From Acidobacteriota bacterium (GTDB taxonomy: Bacteria > Acidobacteriota > Terriglobia > Acidiferrales > UBA7541), in the NCBI GenBank assembly GCA_003131985.1, contig PKWH01000206.1:293-6357 (forward strand): DNA of 6,065 nucleotides, read 5' to 3'. Made by a program: the position numbers and the translations under genes. Position 1 is the stretch's first letter, and every line of letters starts with the position of its first letter. The notes under the pieces are model-generated. The model was given only the letters and a program-made list of their open reading frames with translations. It was not told the origin of the DNA and searched no databases. Positions 1 through 5,942 of this stretch are shown here, piece after piece.

Positions 1-77
1 AACAAGCTGGAGTAAAAATCCTCGGTCTTCTTGCTGTCGCGGCATCCGATTTCAAAGTGAACCACTGGATTTCCCAT
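1..77 (-). CDS. VOC-superfamily (glyoxalase/bleomycin-resistance-like) protein, N-terminal fragment
   Basis: The minus strand reads from an ATG at 77-75 to the window edge with no stop, giving 25 codons that begin MGNPVVHFEIGCRDSKKTED and continue FYSSL. A short first beta strand with a His (VHFEI, His7), a polar turn and a helix with an FY pair is the usual opening of a vicinal-oxygen-chelate module. In that fold the strand-1 His is often a metal ligand. An AAGGAG ribosome site (87-82) lies 4 bases before the ATG, which fixes the start. The gene is divergent from the acyl-CoA dehydrogenase gene. The substrate cannot be told from 25 residues: VOC proteins include glyoxalases, dioxygenases and resistance proteins. 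The rest of the gene is outside the window. Confidence 0.8.
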   Translation of the reverse strand, partial: MGNPVVHFEIGCRDSKKTEDFYSSL

Positions 78-109
78 GTGTCTCCTTTGCCGAAGTAAGA
101 ATGTTCTTC

Positions 110-136
110 ATTATTTTCGATTTACCCTGTATTCAA
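110..136 (-). promoter_or_regulatory. weak candidate promoter for the VOC gene
   Basis: On the minus strand, TTGAAT (136-131) and AATAAT (115-110) resemble -35 and -10 boxes. The 15-base spacer is short for a sigma-70 promoter. It points at the VOC start with a leader of about 27 bases. This is a by-eye match only. Confidence 0.3.
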
Positions 137-140
137 ACGC

Positions 141-156
141 GAAGCTCGCGAGCTTC
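141..156. promoter_or_regulatory. perfect 16-bp palindrome, candidate operator
   Basis: GAAGCTCGCGAGCTTC is a perfect inverted repeat with no spacer. It lies between the two divergent genes, just upstream of the candidate VOC -35 box. Further copies of the half-site AGCTTC occur at 183-188 and 231-236, the last inside the candidate acyl-CoA dehydrogenase promoter. Its size and symmetry suit a dimeric repressor such as a TetR-type regulator, which is inference. No regulator gene is in the window. Confidence 0.4.
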
Positions 157-223
157 CACAATCGGTGAATATAACTGCGGAAAGCTTCATCCTGCAACGG
201 ACACTTGACTATGGCGATCGAAG

Positions 224-252
224 GTCACAAAGCTTCGATTTTGTCGTAGAAT
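224..252 (+). promoter_or_regulatory. candidate sigma-70-like promoter for the acyl-CoA dehydrogenase gene
   Basis: GTCACA (224-229, 4 of 6 to consensus) and TAGAAT (247-252, 5 of 6) are separated by 17 bases. The implied transcript start near 259 leaves a leader of about 30 bases that includes the GGAGG ribosome site. A TTGACT at 205-210 is a better -35 alone, but no -10 lies at the right distance from it. Confidence 0.4.
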
Positions 253-289
253 TAAGGCATCGTTCGGTGGTTTCACGGAGGACAAGATT

Positions 290-2086
290 ATGGCGAGCAC
301 AACTGTTTCGGCGGCACTGAATCGCGGCGGAGCATTCTTGATTACGCCGTGCCGGCCTGAGGATATTTTTACTCCCGCAGACGTTTCTGACGATCAGCGC
401 CTGGTGGGCCAAACCGCCGAAGAGTTCGTACAAAAAGAAGTTGTGCCGGAAATTTCCGCGCTCGAACAGCACAAGGAAGGGCTGATGGCGCAGATGCTGA
501 AGAAAGCCGGTGAAATCGGCCTGCTCGGCGGCGCGATTCCCGAAGAGTTCGGGGGTTCAGGACTGGACAAAGTATCCTCTACGGTCCTCGCAGAAAAACT
601 TTCCGCTTATGGATCTTTCGCTGTTTCGCACGGAGGCCATTCCAGTATCGGAACGATTCCAATCGTGTACTTCGGCACGGAAGAGCAAAAAGCCAAATAC
701 CTGCCGAAAATCGCGACAGGCGAACTGCTTTCCTGCTACTGCCTCTCCGAACCGCAGGCGGGATCGGATTCGCTGGCTGCGCGCACACGCGCGGTGCTTT
801 CGCCGGATGGAAAGAATTGGATTTTGAATGGCCAAAAGATGTGGATTACGAATGGCGGCTTTGCCGATGTTTATATCGTGTTCGCAAAGATTGACGGGGA
901 AAAGTTTTCCTGCTTCATCGTGGAACGCGGCGCACCCGGATTCTCGGTCGGCGCGGAAGAAAAGAAAATGGGCATTCGCGGCAGCTCCACTGTGCCGATA
1001 TTTTTCGAGAACACGCCGGTACCCAAAGAAAATCTTCTGCACGAAGCGGGACGCGGCCATATCGTTGCGTTCAACACACTGAACGTAGGCCGTTTCTCGC
1101 TGGGCGCGTCGTGCCTGGGCGGATCGAAGAAAGTGCTGGAAGCTTCTTCGAAATATTCCAAGGAGCGGATGGCGTTTGGCAAACGGCTGTGCGACTTCGG
1201 GTTGATCAAAGCGAAGTTGGGCGAAATGGCAATTCGGATATTCGCCGTCGAATCCATGATTTACCGTTCCGCGGGAATGGTTGAAGCCGCCGTCGCGAAT
1301 CCGAAGGCCGGCGTGGACAAGACGCAACAAGCTATGCAAGTTCTCGAGGAATACGCGATCGAAAGTTCGATAAGCAAGGTGGTTGGCAGCGAAACGCTGG
1401 ATTATTGCGTCGATGAGGCCGTACAAATCTTCGGCGGTTACGGCTTCCACGAAGACTACCCGGTGGCGCGCGCCTACCGCGACAGCCGCGTGAACCGTAT
1501 CTTTGAAGGGACGAATGAAATTAATCGCATGCTCATCATCCAAATGCTGATGAAGCGTTCGATGGCCGGCATTTTGCCTTTGATTCCCGCGGCCATGAAG
1601 CTGGCGGACGAAATACTGGCCGGGCCGTCGTATGAGGAGTCCGAAACCGGAGCCTTTGCCGAAGAAGAGCGATCGCTGGCGCAGGCGAAGAAAATCTTTC
1701 TTCTCGCCGCAGGAACTGCCGTACAGAAATTCCGCGAAAAACTTGCCGACGAGCAGGAAGTGATGGCGGCGTTGGCCAACGCGGTGATGGATGTGTACGC
1801 CATGGAATCTTCGCTCCGCAGGGCGCAGAAGGCGTCAGCGACCCGAGGAGAATCGGCGAGCGTGATGTGCGATGCAGCCCGGGGGTTCATATATGACGCG
1901 ATGGACCGCGTCGAGAAGCAAGCGCGTACGGCTCTAGCGGCGACAGTTGCGGGTGACATGCTGATAACGCAGCTTGCAGTGTTGCGTCGTTTCGCTAAGC
2001 ATGCTCCTATCGACACGATCGCGATTAGACAACGCGTCGCGGATGCCGTGTTGGTGCAGGACCGCTACCCGTTTGAAGGGCGTTAA
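290..2086 (+). CDS. acyl-CoA dehydrogenase with C-terminal extension (VLCAD-like architecture)
   Basis: This is a FAD-dependent acyl-CoA dehydrogenase that oxidises acyl-CoA to trans-2-enoyl-CoA in beta-oxidation and should pass electrons to electron-transfer flavoprotein. The 598 residues hold an N-terminal lead-in (1-40, with RGGAFLITP and PEDIFTP), the helical N-domain (about 41-148), the family signature CLSEPQAGSDS (151-161) and KMWITNGG (183-190) in the middle beta domain, and the C-terminal helical domain with QIFGGYGFHEDYP (379-391) and RIFEGTNEINR (403-413). By family knowledge Glu406 is the probable catalytic base. About 185 residues follow it, far more than in the usual 380-residue enzymes. 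That resembles VLCAD/ACAD9, where the extension serves membrane association or dimer contacts. A GGAGG site (277-281) sits 8 bases before the ATG. It is transcribed away from the VOC gene. Chain-length preference is unknown. Confidence 0.96.
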   Translation: MASTTVSAALNRGGAFLITPCRPEDIFTPADVSDDQRLVGQTAEEFVQKEVVPEISALEQHKEGLMAQMLKKAGEIGLLGGAIPEEFGGSGLDKVSSTVLAEKLSAYGSFAVSHGGHSSIGTIPIVYFGTEEQKAKYLPKIATGELLSCYCLSEPQAGSDSLAARTRAVLSPDGKNWILNGQKMWITNGGFADVYIVFAKIDGEKFSCFIVERGAPGFSVGAEEKKMGIRGSSTVPIFFENTPVPKENLLHEAGRGHIVAFNTLNVGRFSLGASCLGGSKKVLEASSKYSKERMAFGKRLCDFGLIKAKLGEMAIRIFAVESMIYRSAGMVEAAVANPKAGVDKTQQAMQVLEEYAIESSISKVVGSETLDYCVDEAVQIFGGYGFHEDYPVARAYRDSRVNRIFEGTNEINRMLIIQMLMKRSMAGILPLIPAAMKLADEILAGPSYEESETGAFAEEERSLAQAKKIFLLAAGTAVQKFREKLADEQEVMAALANAVMDVYAMESSLRRAQKASATRGESASVMCDAARGFIYDAMDRVEKQARTALAATVAGDMLITQLAVLRRFAKHAPIDTIAIRQRVADAVLVQDRYPFEGR

Positions 2087-2336
2087 ATCAGAAAACTGAT
2101 TCGCTTGAGGCGAAACAAAAAGAAAGTTAGTTAACTGTAGCCGAAAAGCGGCAACAAAAAACGTCCACGCAAGGGCCTTTTATTAAATCGGCACTTGTTC
2201 TCATTGCGGAAACCCTTTTCTCTTTTCCCTCCATTTGGCTTTCTGGTTCCGGGATATTCGTGGGTTTTCAATGACTTATGGGCCGTTCGTTTTGGTCTCC
2301 CGCTTGCTTCTACACGAGTGAGGCAAACGAGGGCTA
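2087..2336. other. intergenic region with no recognisable gene
   Basis: This 250-bp stretch is visibly richer in A and T runs than its neighbours. It holds three short imperfect or small hairpins: ATCAG/CTGAT at 2087-2100, TTCGC/GCGAA at 2100-2114 and GCCG/CGGC at 2140-2152. None is followed by a T-run, so I call no intrinsic terminator. I found no clear promoter and no protein similarity on either strand. A 19-codon ORF (2278-2337) whose stop overlaps the next start is listed as a finding. Confidence 0.6.
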
Positions 2337-2678
2337 ATGAAAATCATCCTGGATCGGTTTAACGCATTTGTAGCCGGGGTTACTGCGAAGGCGAAACTGC
2401 GCAAGGGAGCGCTTGTCGTATTTGGAGTTTTCTTCTTCCTGCAAATCTATTTTGTGCGCGAGTTGCTCGCCGCTGAACTGTTGTTCGGTGTTGTTTTTGG
2501 CGCACTGTTGATCATTGGCGGAACCGCCTATCTTCTTGGAGCAATTGGCGAGCGAGGATTGGATCTGACGGAAGCGGGAATTCGCGTGATGGCGCGTTCG
2601 GCGCGCCGGGGATACAGCATGGTGGACGAACTCAGTAGAAAGCCGCTCCGCCATCCACGGTCAGAGTCTGCCCAGTAA
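2337..2678 (+). CDS. small two-helix membrane protein, unknown function
   Basis: I do not recognise this 113-residue protein. It has a basic amphipathic N-terminus (1-24), a first hydrophobic helix (about 25-40, rich in Val and Phe), a short polar turn (RELLAAE, 41-47), and a second helix (about 48-70, LLFGVVFGALLIIGG). A polar basic tail follows (83-113). The positive charges flanking both helices suggest that both termini face the cytoplasm. The ATG at 2337 has GAGGG (2329-2333) only 3 bases away, a close and imperfect ribosome site. The start also overlaps the stop of a 19-codon ORF (TAATG), so coupling is possible. The last 15 codons lie antisense over the end of a decayed SDR gene, so the extreme C-terminus may be recently acquired and poorly conserved. 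The hydrophobic pattern makes it likely to be a real gene. Confidence 0.72.
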   Translation: MKIILDRFNAFVAGVTAKAKLRKGALVVFGVFFFLQIYFVRELLAAELLFGVVFGALLIIGGTAYLLGAIGERGLDLTEAGIRVMARSARRGYSMVDELSRKPLRHPRSESAQ

Positions 2679-2931
2679 CCGTGCTGGATTGAGCCGAGAC
2701 TAAACAGAGCCGCGGACGCAATTTCATCTGCCGTCCGCGGCCTGCCTGCCCTGCAGGATTCCTCTTAACATCTGCTTAAATGCTGTTCCCCGTCTGCGTG
2801 AAAATCTTCGTCAAGTCTATGCCCCAGGTTTAGCGTTATTTTCGTTTCCGGACGATTCCTGGGGCTGCCAGCGTCTCGAGTTGGGTAAGGAACCGGGAGA
2901 ATGAACGAACTGGCAGGGACGGGGCGGTTCA
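2632..2931 (-). pseudogene. decayed short-chain dehydrogenase/reductase (SDR), C-terminal half
   Basis: Read on the minus strand, successive peptide blocks follow the C-terminal half of a classical SDR in order but in shifting frames. They are VRSFSRFLTQ (2910-2881), LAAPGIV (2871-2851), NAKPGA (2837-2820), IDLTKIFTQTGNSI (2820-2779), ADVKRNPAGQAGR (2775-2737), ADEIASAALF (2731-2702), then LVSAQSSTVTGQTLTVDGG (2703-2647) and AAFY before a natural TGA at 2634-2632. They match the family's helix after YxxxK, the (V)NAxxPGxxDT loop, the GRxGxxEEIA segment and the VTGQxxxVDGG end. Lesions are a TGA at 2931-2929 where the catalytic Tyr would fall, Ser (2919-2917) for the catalytic Lys, shifts near 2845, 2820, 2735 and 2703, and a TAA at 2778-2776. 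So many breaks rule out a simple sequencing error. The Rossmann N-terminal half is not detectable; ispH occupies that side. Confidence 0.82.
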
Positions 2932-2939
2932 GGTAAAAT
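2910..2939 (+). promoter_or_regulatory. candidate promoter for ispH and the operon
   Basis: CTGGCA (2910-2915, 4 of 6) and TAAAAT (2934-2939, 5 of 6) are 18 bases apart. Transcription would start near 2946, leaving a very short leader. The promoter lies over the 5' end of the SDR remnant. Confidence 0.45.
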
Positions 2940-2949
2940 AATACTCTTT

Positions 2950-3945
2950 GTGGAGAGTGAATTGACTTTAACTAACATACAAGGCACTTCAAACGGGGGC
3001 AAGACGCTGGTGCGCGTCCGGCCGCGGGGATTCTGCGCGGGCGTGGTTCGAGCGGTGGATATCGTTGAACTCGCGCTCGAAGCTTACGGCCGTCCGGTTT
3101 ACGTTCATCATGAAATTGTGCACAACCGCTATGTGGTGGATCAGTTGCGGCGCCGTGGCGCAATCTTCGTGGAATCGATCGAGGAAGTACCGGTAGGCGC
3201 TGTGCTTGTTTTCAGCGCTCACGGCGTGCCGCCGCGCGTCCGCACGGAAGCGCAGGAACGGCAGTTGCGTGTGATCGATGCCACTTGCCCGTTAGTGACA
3301 AAAGTACATCTGGAAGCCCTAAAATTTGCGCGCGAAGGGCGCACGCTGATTCTGATCGGTCATCGCGATCACCAGGAAATCGTAGGAACGTCGGGAGAGG
3401 CTCCGGAGCAGACCCTGGTGGTAGGCAGCGTCGAGGAAGTGGATCAACTCGAAGTGGAGGACCCGAATCGGCTCGCCTTCCTTACCCAGACGACTCTTTC
3501 GCTTTACGATACGCAGGAAATAGTCGCGCGCTTGCGCCTGCGTTTCCCGACTATCGTGGGGCCGGCTTCTGACGACATTTGCTACGCGACGCAGAATCGT
3601 CAAGAAGCGGTGGAAGCGTTGACGCGCGAAGTGGAGCTGATATTCGTGGTCGGCTCGGCGAACAGCTCGAATTCGAATCGGCTTGTTGAAGTAGCAAAGC
3701 GAGCGGGCGTGGCGGCGCGTTTAATCGAAGACTCAAATGATATAGACGCCTCGTGGCTTACCGGAGTGAAGACCCTGGGATTGACGGCCGGCGCCTCGGC
3801 TCCGGAAATTCTGGTGGAGCAAGTGAGCCAGCGGCTTTCGAATTTTGGTTTTACGAATCATCGCGATCTCGACTTGATTCGCGAAGACGTGCGCTTTACG
3901 TTGCCGCCAGAGCTCGCCGCGCGGCAGAACCCGGTGGCGCAGTAA
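2950..3945 (+). CDS. ispH: 4-hydroxy-3-methylbut-2-enyl diphosphate reductase (IspH/LytB)
   Basis: IspH is the cytoplasmic iron-sulfur enzyme that reduces HMBPP to IPP and DMAPP, the last step of the MEP isoprenoid pathway. From the GTG at 2950 it is 331 residues (E. coli has 316). The three cluster cysteines are present: Cys29 in PRGFCAGV, Cys113 in DATCPLVTKVH and Cys211 in DDICYATQNRQ. Other conserved sites are His58 (VHNRYVV), His91 (SAHGV), His141 and Glu143 (HQE, where E. coli has HPE with its catalytic Glu126), TQTTLS (179-184), the substrate-binding GSANSSNSNR (235-244) and TAGASAP (279-285). The HQE and GTSGEAPE stretch resembles actinobacterial-type IspH more than the E. coli form. 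The start is uncertain: an in-frame TTG at 2962 has a GGAG site and may be the true one. It leads a probable operon with the arginase-like and HAD genes. Confidence 0.97.
   Translation: MESELTLTNIQGTSNGGKTLVRVRPRGFCAGVVRAVDIVELALEAYGRPVYVHHEIVHNRYVVDQLRRRGAIFVESIEEVPVGAVLVFSAHGVPPRVRTEAQERQLRVIDATCPLVTKVHLEALKFAREGRTLILIGHRDHQEIVGTSGEAPEQTLVVGSVEEVDQLEVEDPNRLAFLTQTTLSLYDTQEIVARLRLRFPTIVGPASDDICYATQNRQEAVEALTREVELIFVVGSANSSNSNRLVEVAKRAGVAARLIEDSNDIDASWLTGVKTLGLTAGASAPEILVEQVSQRLSNFGFTNHRDLDLIREDVRFTLPPELAARQNPVAQ
2952..2955 (+). promoter_or_regulatory. ribosome-binding site favouring a TTG start for ispH
   Basis: GGAG lies 6 bases before the in-frame TTG at 2962, whereas nothing like a ribosome site precedes the GTG at 2950. 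With transcription from about 2946 the leader would be about 16 bases. A start at 2962 removes 4 residues and touches no conserved motif. The alternative is leaderless translation from the GTG. Confidence 0.45.
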
Positions 3946-3991
3946 TCTGGGCGTCGCGGGGGCGTATAAGCAAAGTCTAAGGAGCTTTTGA

Positions 3992-5158
3992 GTGGCGGTT
4001 AAAGTAGTCCGCCAGCCGAATAAGATTGCATTGCTCGGTGCGCCAACCAGCGCGGCCGGACTTTCGCTCGGGCACGAAGATGCCCCTGGCGCGTTGCGCG
4101 CTGCGGGTTTAGCCGAGAAGCTAAATTCGATTGGTTACATAGTCACCGACCTTGGCGATGATCCTCCTCAACGATACAAACCTGACGACAACAGCCCTCG
4201 AGCGCGAAATCTGTCCGGAGTACTTGCTGCAATCGAATCGCTGAAACCGCGCGTTGAGCAGGCCGTAAAATCCGGTGCGCTTCCACTAATTTTGGGCGGC
4301 GATTGTTCGATCGCGCTGGCCACTGTGGCTGGAGTACGCCGCTATTTTCGCCATGTCAGCATGATTTATATGGATCGCGATGCGGATCTGAATACGCCGG
4401 CTACGACGCCTTCGGGTTGTGTGGACGGCATGGTGGTTTCACATCTGACTGGCCGCGGCGCTCCCGAGCTTGTGCGATTCTGGGGTGAGCCGCCATTGGT
4501 GCGCGAGCCGGATCTCGCGCTGTTTGGAGTGGAGCGCCTGGATCCTCCGGAAGAGAATTCGCTTGGACAGTCGCCACTCCGGCGTTATCTGGCGAAGGAC
4601 GTGAAGCGCAGGGGCGCGACGGCTGCGGCGCAAGAAGCACTCGATCGGATTCGCGGCAATGGGAACGAGTTCATATTGCACTTTGACGTGGACGTGATCG
4701 CGGACTTTCAGGCCACGAATTATCCCGGTAGCGGTGGCTTGAGTATCGAAGAAGTTCGCGAAGCTCTGCTGGTTTTCGTGCAACAGAAACATCTGGCGGC
4801 TATCGAAGTAACTGCTTACAACCCGGCGAAGGACTCGGATGGGCGCGCGGCGAAATTGATTATCGATTTGTTGGCCGAAGTTCTTGGCGCCCGACTGGAT
4901 AAATTGAATGTGGCGGCCGTTGTTCCGGTTCCTGAGATCTCCGGCGCAAGCGCGGCTACACCCAAAGCTTCTGCGGCAAGCGCGGCGCCGGCTCAGGCAA
5001 CGCACGAGCCGGCATCGACCGAACAAAAGCCGGGCGAAGCTTGGTCTTCTGAATCGCTCGATACCGGGAGCGAGGCGGATCCTGAAGAGTCCGATTCCGC
5101 GGACGACAAGCTTGAACGATCAGAATCTTCCAGCGAATCAGATGAATCGCCTTCCTAA
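3992..5158 (+). CDS. arginase/ureohydrolase-fold protein with altered metal site and disordered acidic tail
   Basis: Residues 10-312 follow the arginase/agmatinase fold, whose usual members hydrolyse guanidino compounds with a two-manganese centre. The matching motifs are LGGDCS (101-106) for GGDHS, MDRDADLNTP (127-136) for DAHxDxN, HFDVDVIAD (230-238) for SxDxDxxDP, GGLS (248-251), and IEVTAYNPAKD (271-281) for the family's DxxExNP. By this alignment the ligand positions are Cys105 (usually His), Asp128, Asp130 (usually His), Asp132, Asp232 and Asp234. The guanidinium-binding Glu becomes Ala275. I recall GGDCS and EVTxxxP in a recognised divergent arginase-like branch, but the second His-to-Asp change looks unusual. 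Residues 315-388 are an Ala/Pro/Ser then Ser/Glu/Asp low-complexity tail. AAGGAG (3979-3984) lies 7 bases before the GTG start. The gap from ispH is 46 bp. The substrate is unknown, and I would not call it arginase or agmatinase. Confidence 0.85.
   Translation: MAVKVVRQPNKIALLGAPTSAAGLSLGHEDAPGALRAAGLAEKLNSIGYIVTDLGDDPPQRYKPDDNSPRARNLSGVLAAIESLKPRVEQAVKSGALPLILGGDCSIALATVAGVRRYFRHVSMIYMDRDADLNTPATTPSGCVDGMVVSHLTGRGAPELVRFWGEPPLVREPDLALFGVERLDPPEENSLGQSPLRRYLAKDVKRRGATAAAQEALDRIRGNGNEFILHFDVDVIADFQATNYPGSGGLSIEEVREALLVFVQQKHLAAIEVTAYNPAKDSDGRAAKLIIDLLAEVLGARLDKLNVAAVVPVPEISGASAATPKASAASAAPAQATHEPASTEQKPGEAWSSESLDTGSEADPEESDSADDKLERSESSSESDESPS
4946..4986 (+). repeat. direct repeat inside the arginase-like gene tail
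   Basis: GCAAGCGCGGC occurs at 4946-4956 and again at 4976-4986, a period of 30 bases or 10 codons. Both copies encode part of an Ala-Ser-Ala-Ala peptide. This fits local duplication in a disordered, freely varying tail. Confidence 0.6.
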
Positions 5159-5207
5159 ACGAATTCCCGTACCGTAAAGCAAACTTGATGTTCCACGCGC
5201 CTAGACT

Positions 5208-5942
5208 ATGACATTCCATCCTGCTGTGATTATTTTCGACGTGGACGGGGTTCTGGTGGACACACGTGGGTCGTTTCAACGCACGACGCTTGAAACGGTA
5301 AAATTCTTTTCGGGCAAGAGGGTTACGCGGCGGGAGCTTCATCGCTGGAAGAATCGTCCCGGATTCAATGATGATTGGAAACTCTCCACAGCTTGGGTGA
5401 AGGCGCTTGGACGGAATATCGAGTACGAGGAAGTGAAACGCAAGTTTGTGGAGCTTTATTGGGGCAAGAAAGGCAAGGGAAACGTGGCGCAGGAGAAGTG
5501 GCTGCTGCCGGCTGCGAATTTGCGGCGACTTTCAAAACTTGCGGAGCTGGATATTTTTACCGGCCGGATCCGCCGTGAACTTGATTACACCTTGGACCGC
5601 TGCGGAGCTCGAGATTTTTTCCACAGGATCGTCAGTGTGGAGAATGTCAAGCGGCCAAAGCCGGCTCCCGACGGCCTGCTGCAGATTCTGGATGGGCGCA
5701 ATTCCAGCATTGCGTTGTACGTGGGCGACAATGTGGATGATGCTCTTGCCGCTCAGGCGGCAAGAATGGCGTTCGTGGGCATTCTACCCAGACGAAGCGA
5801 AGAACGCCGTCAGCGTGGTACCCTGCTTCGCGAGCTCGGCGCCTTAGCTATCTTGAGTGATGTCAAAGAGTTAGAAGGGTGGATAAGTAGCCGCCTCTGC
5901 CACAGGATCCCTCCCATTACCTCTGACCTAGCAAAATCATAG
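5208..5942 (+). CDS. HAD-superfamily phosphatase, subfamily IA type
   Basis: This is a 244-residue cytoplasmic haloacid-dehalogenase-type hydrolase, most likely a phosphatase. All four HAD motifs are present: DVDGVLVDT (11-19, nucleophile Asp11 and acid/base Asp13), the motif II Thr118 in FTGR, the Lys of KRPKPAP (148-154, probably Lys151), and VGDNVDD (172-178) with the metal-binding acids. The cap is short and helical (about 20-95) and carries KNRPGFNDDWKLS (48-60). From memory this recalls the uncharacterised HAD-SF-IA-hyp1 group (TIGR01548), whose members share an N-N/D-DW motif in the cap and are sometimes found near histidinol-phosphate aminotransferases. An in-frame TAG at 5202 rules out an earlier start. 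The ATG has no clear ribosome site, so translation may depend on the gene 49 bp upstream. The last 18 residues or so look unlike the family. The substrate is unknown. Confidence 0.9.
   Translation: MTFHPAVIIFDVDGVLVDTRGSFQRTTLETVKFFSGKRVTRRELHRWKNRPGFNDDWKLSTAWVKALGRNIEYEEVKRKFVELYWGKKGKGNVAQEKWLLPAANLRRLSKLAELDIFTGRIRRELDYTLDRCGARDFFHRIVSVENVKRPKPAPDGLLQILDGRNSSIALYVGDNVDDALAAQAARMAFVGILPRRSEERRQRGTLLRELGALAILSDVKELEGWISSRLCHRIPPITSDLAKS

Noticed and set aside
557..1543. 328-codon ORF antisense to the acyl-CoA dehydrogenase gene
   Set aside because: It lies wholly within a well-supported gene, its translation is His/Arg/Phe-rich with no domain, and long antisense ORFs are common in such codon usage.
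2086..2114. Small hairpins after the acyl-CoA dehydrogenase stop as an intrinsic terminator
   Set aside because: The stems are 5-6 bp and AT-rich or weak, and are followed by A-rich rather than T-rich sequence.
2140..2182. GCCGAAAAGCGGC and CCACGCAAGGGCC resembling parts of a cyclic-di-GMP riboswitch
   Set aside because: The conserved core blocks and paired stems of that class are missing or out of order.
2709..2741. Perfect 10-bp inverted repeat (2709-2718 with 2732-2741) as a terminator
   Set aside because: The loop is 13 bases, no T-run follows on either strand, and the segment is explained as SDR coding remains (ADEIASAA region).
2776..2845. Sequencing error as the explanation for the SDR frame breaks
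   Set aside because: Several separate shifts, two in-frame stops and replacement of catalytic residues occur within 300 bp, while the flanking genes are intact.
2821..2916. Stacked inverted repeats (GCCCCAGG/CCTGGGGC and CTGCCAG/CTGGCAG) as a structured leader or riboswitch for ispH
   Set aside because: They fit no riboswitch class I know, lie within the SDR remnant, and the likely ispH transcript starts downstream of them.
4439..5026. 195-codon ORF antisense to the arginase-like gene
   Set aside because: It is fully overlapped by a gene with clear motifs, and its own translation shows no recognisable family.
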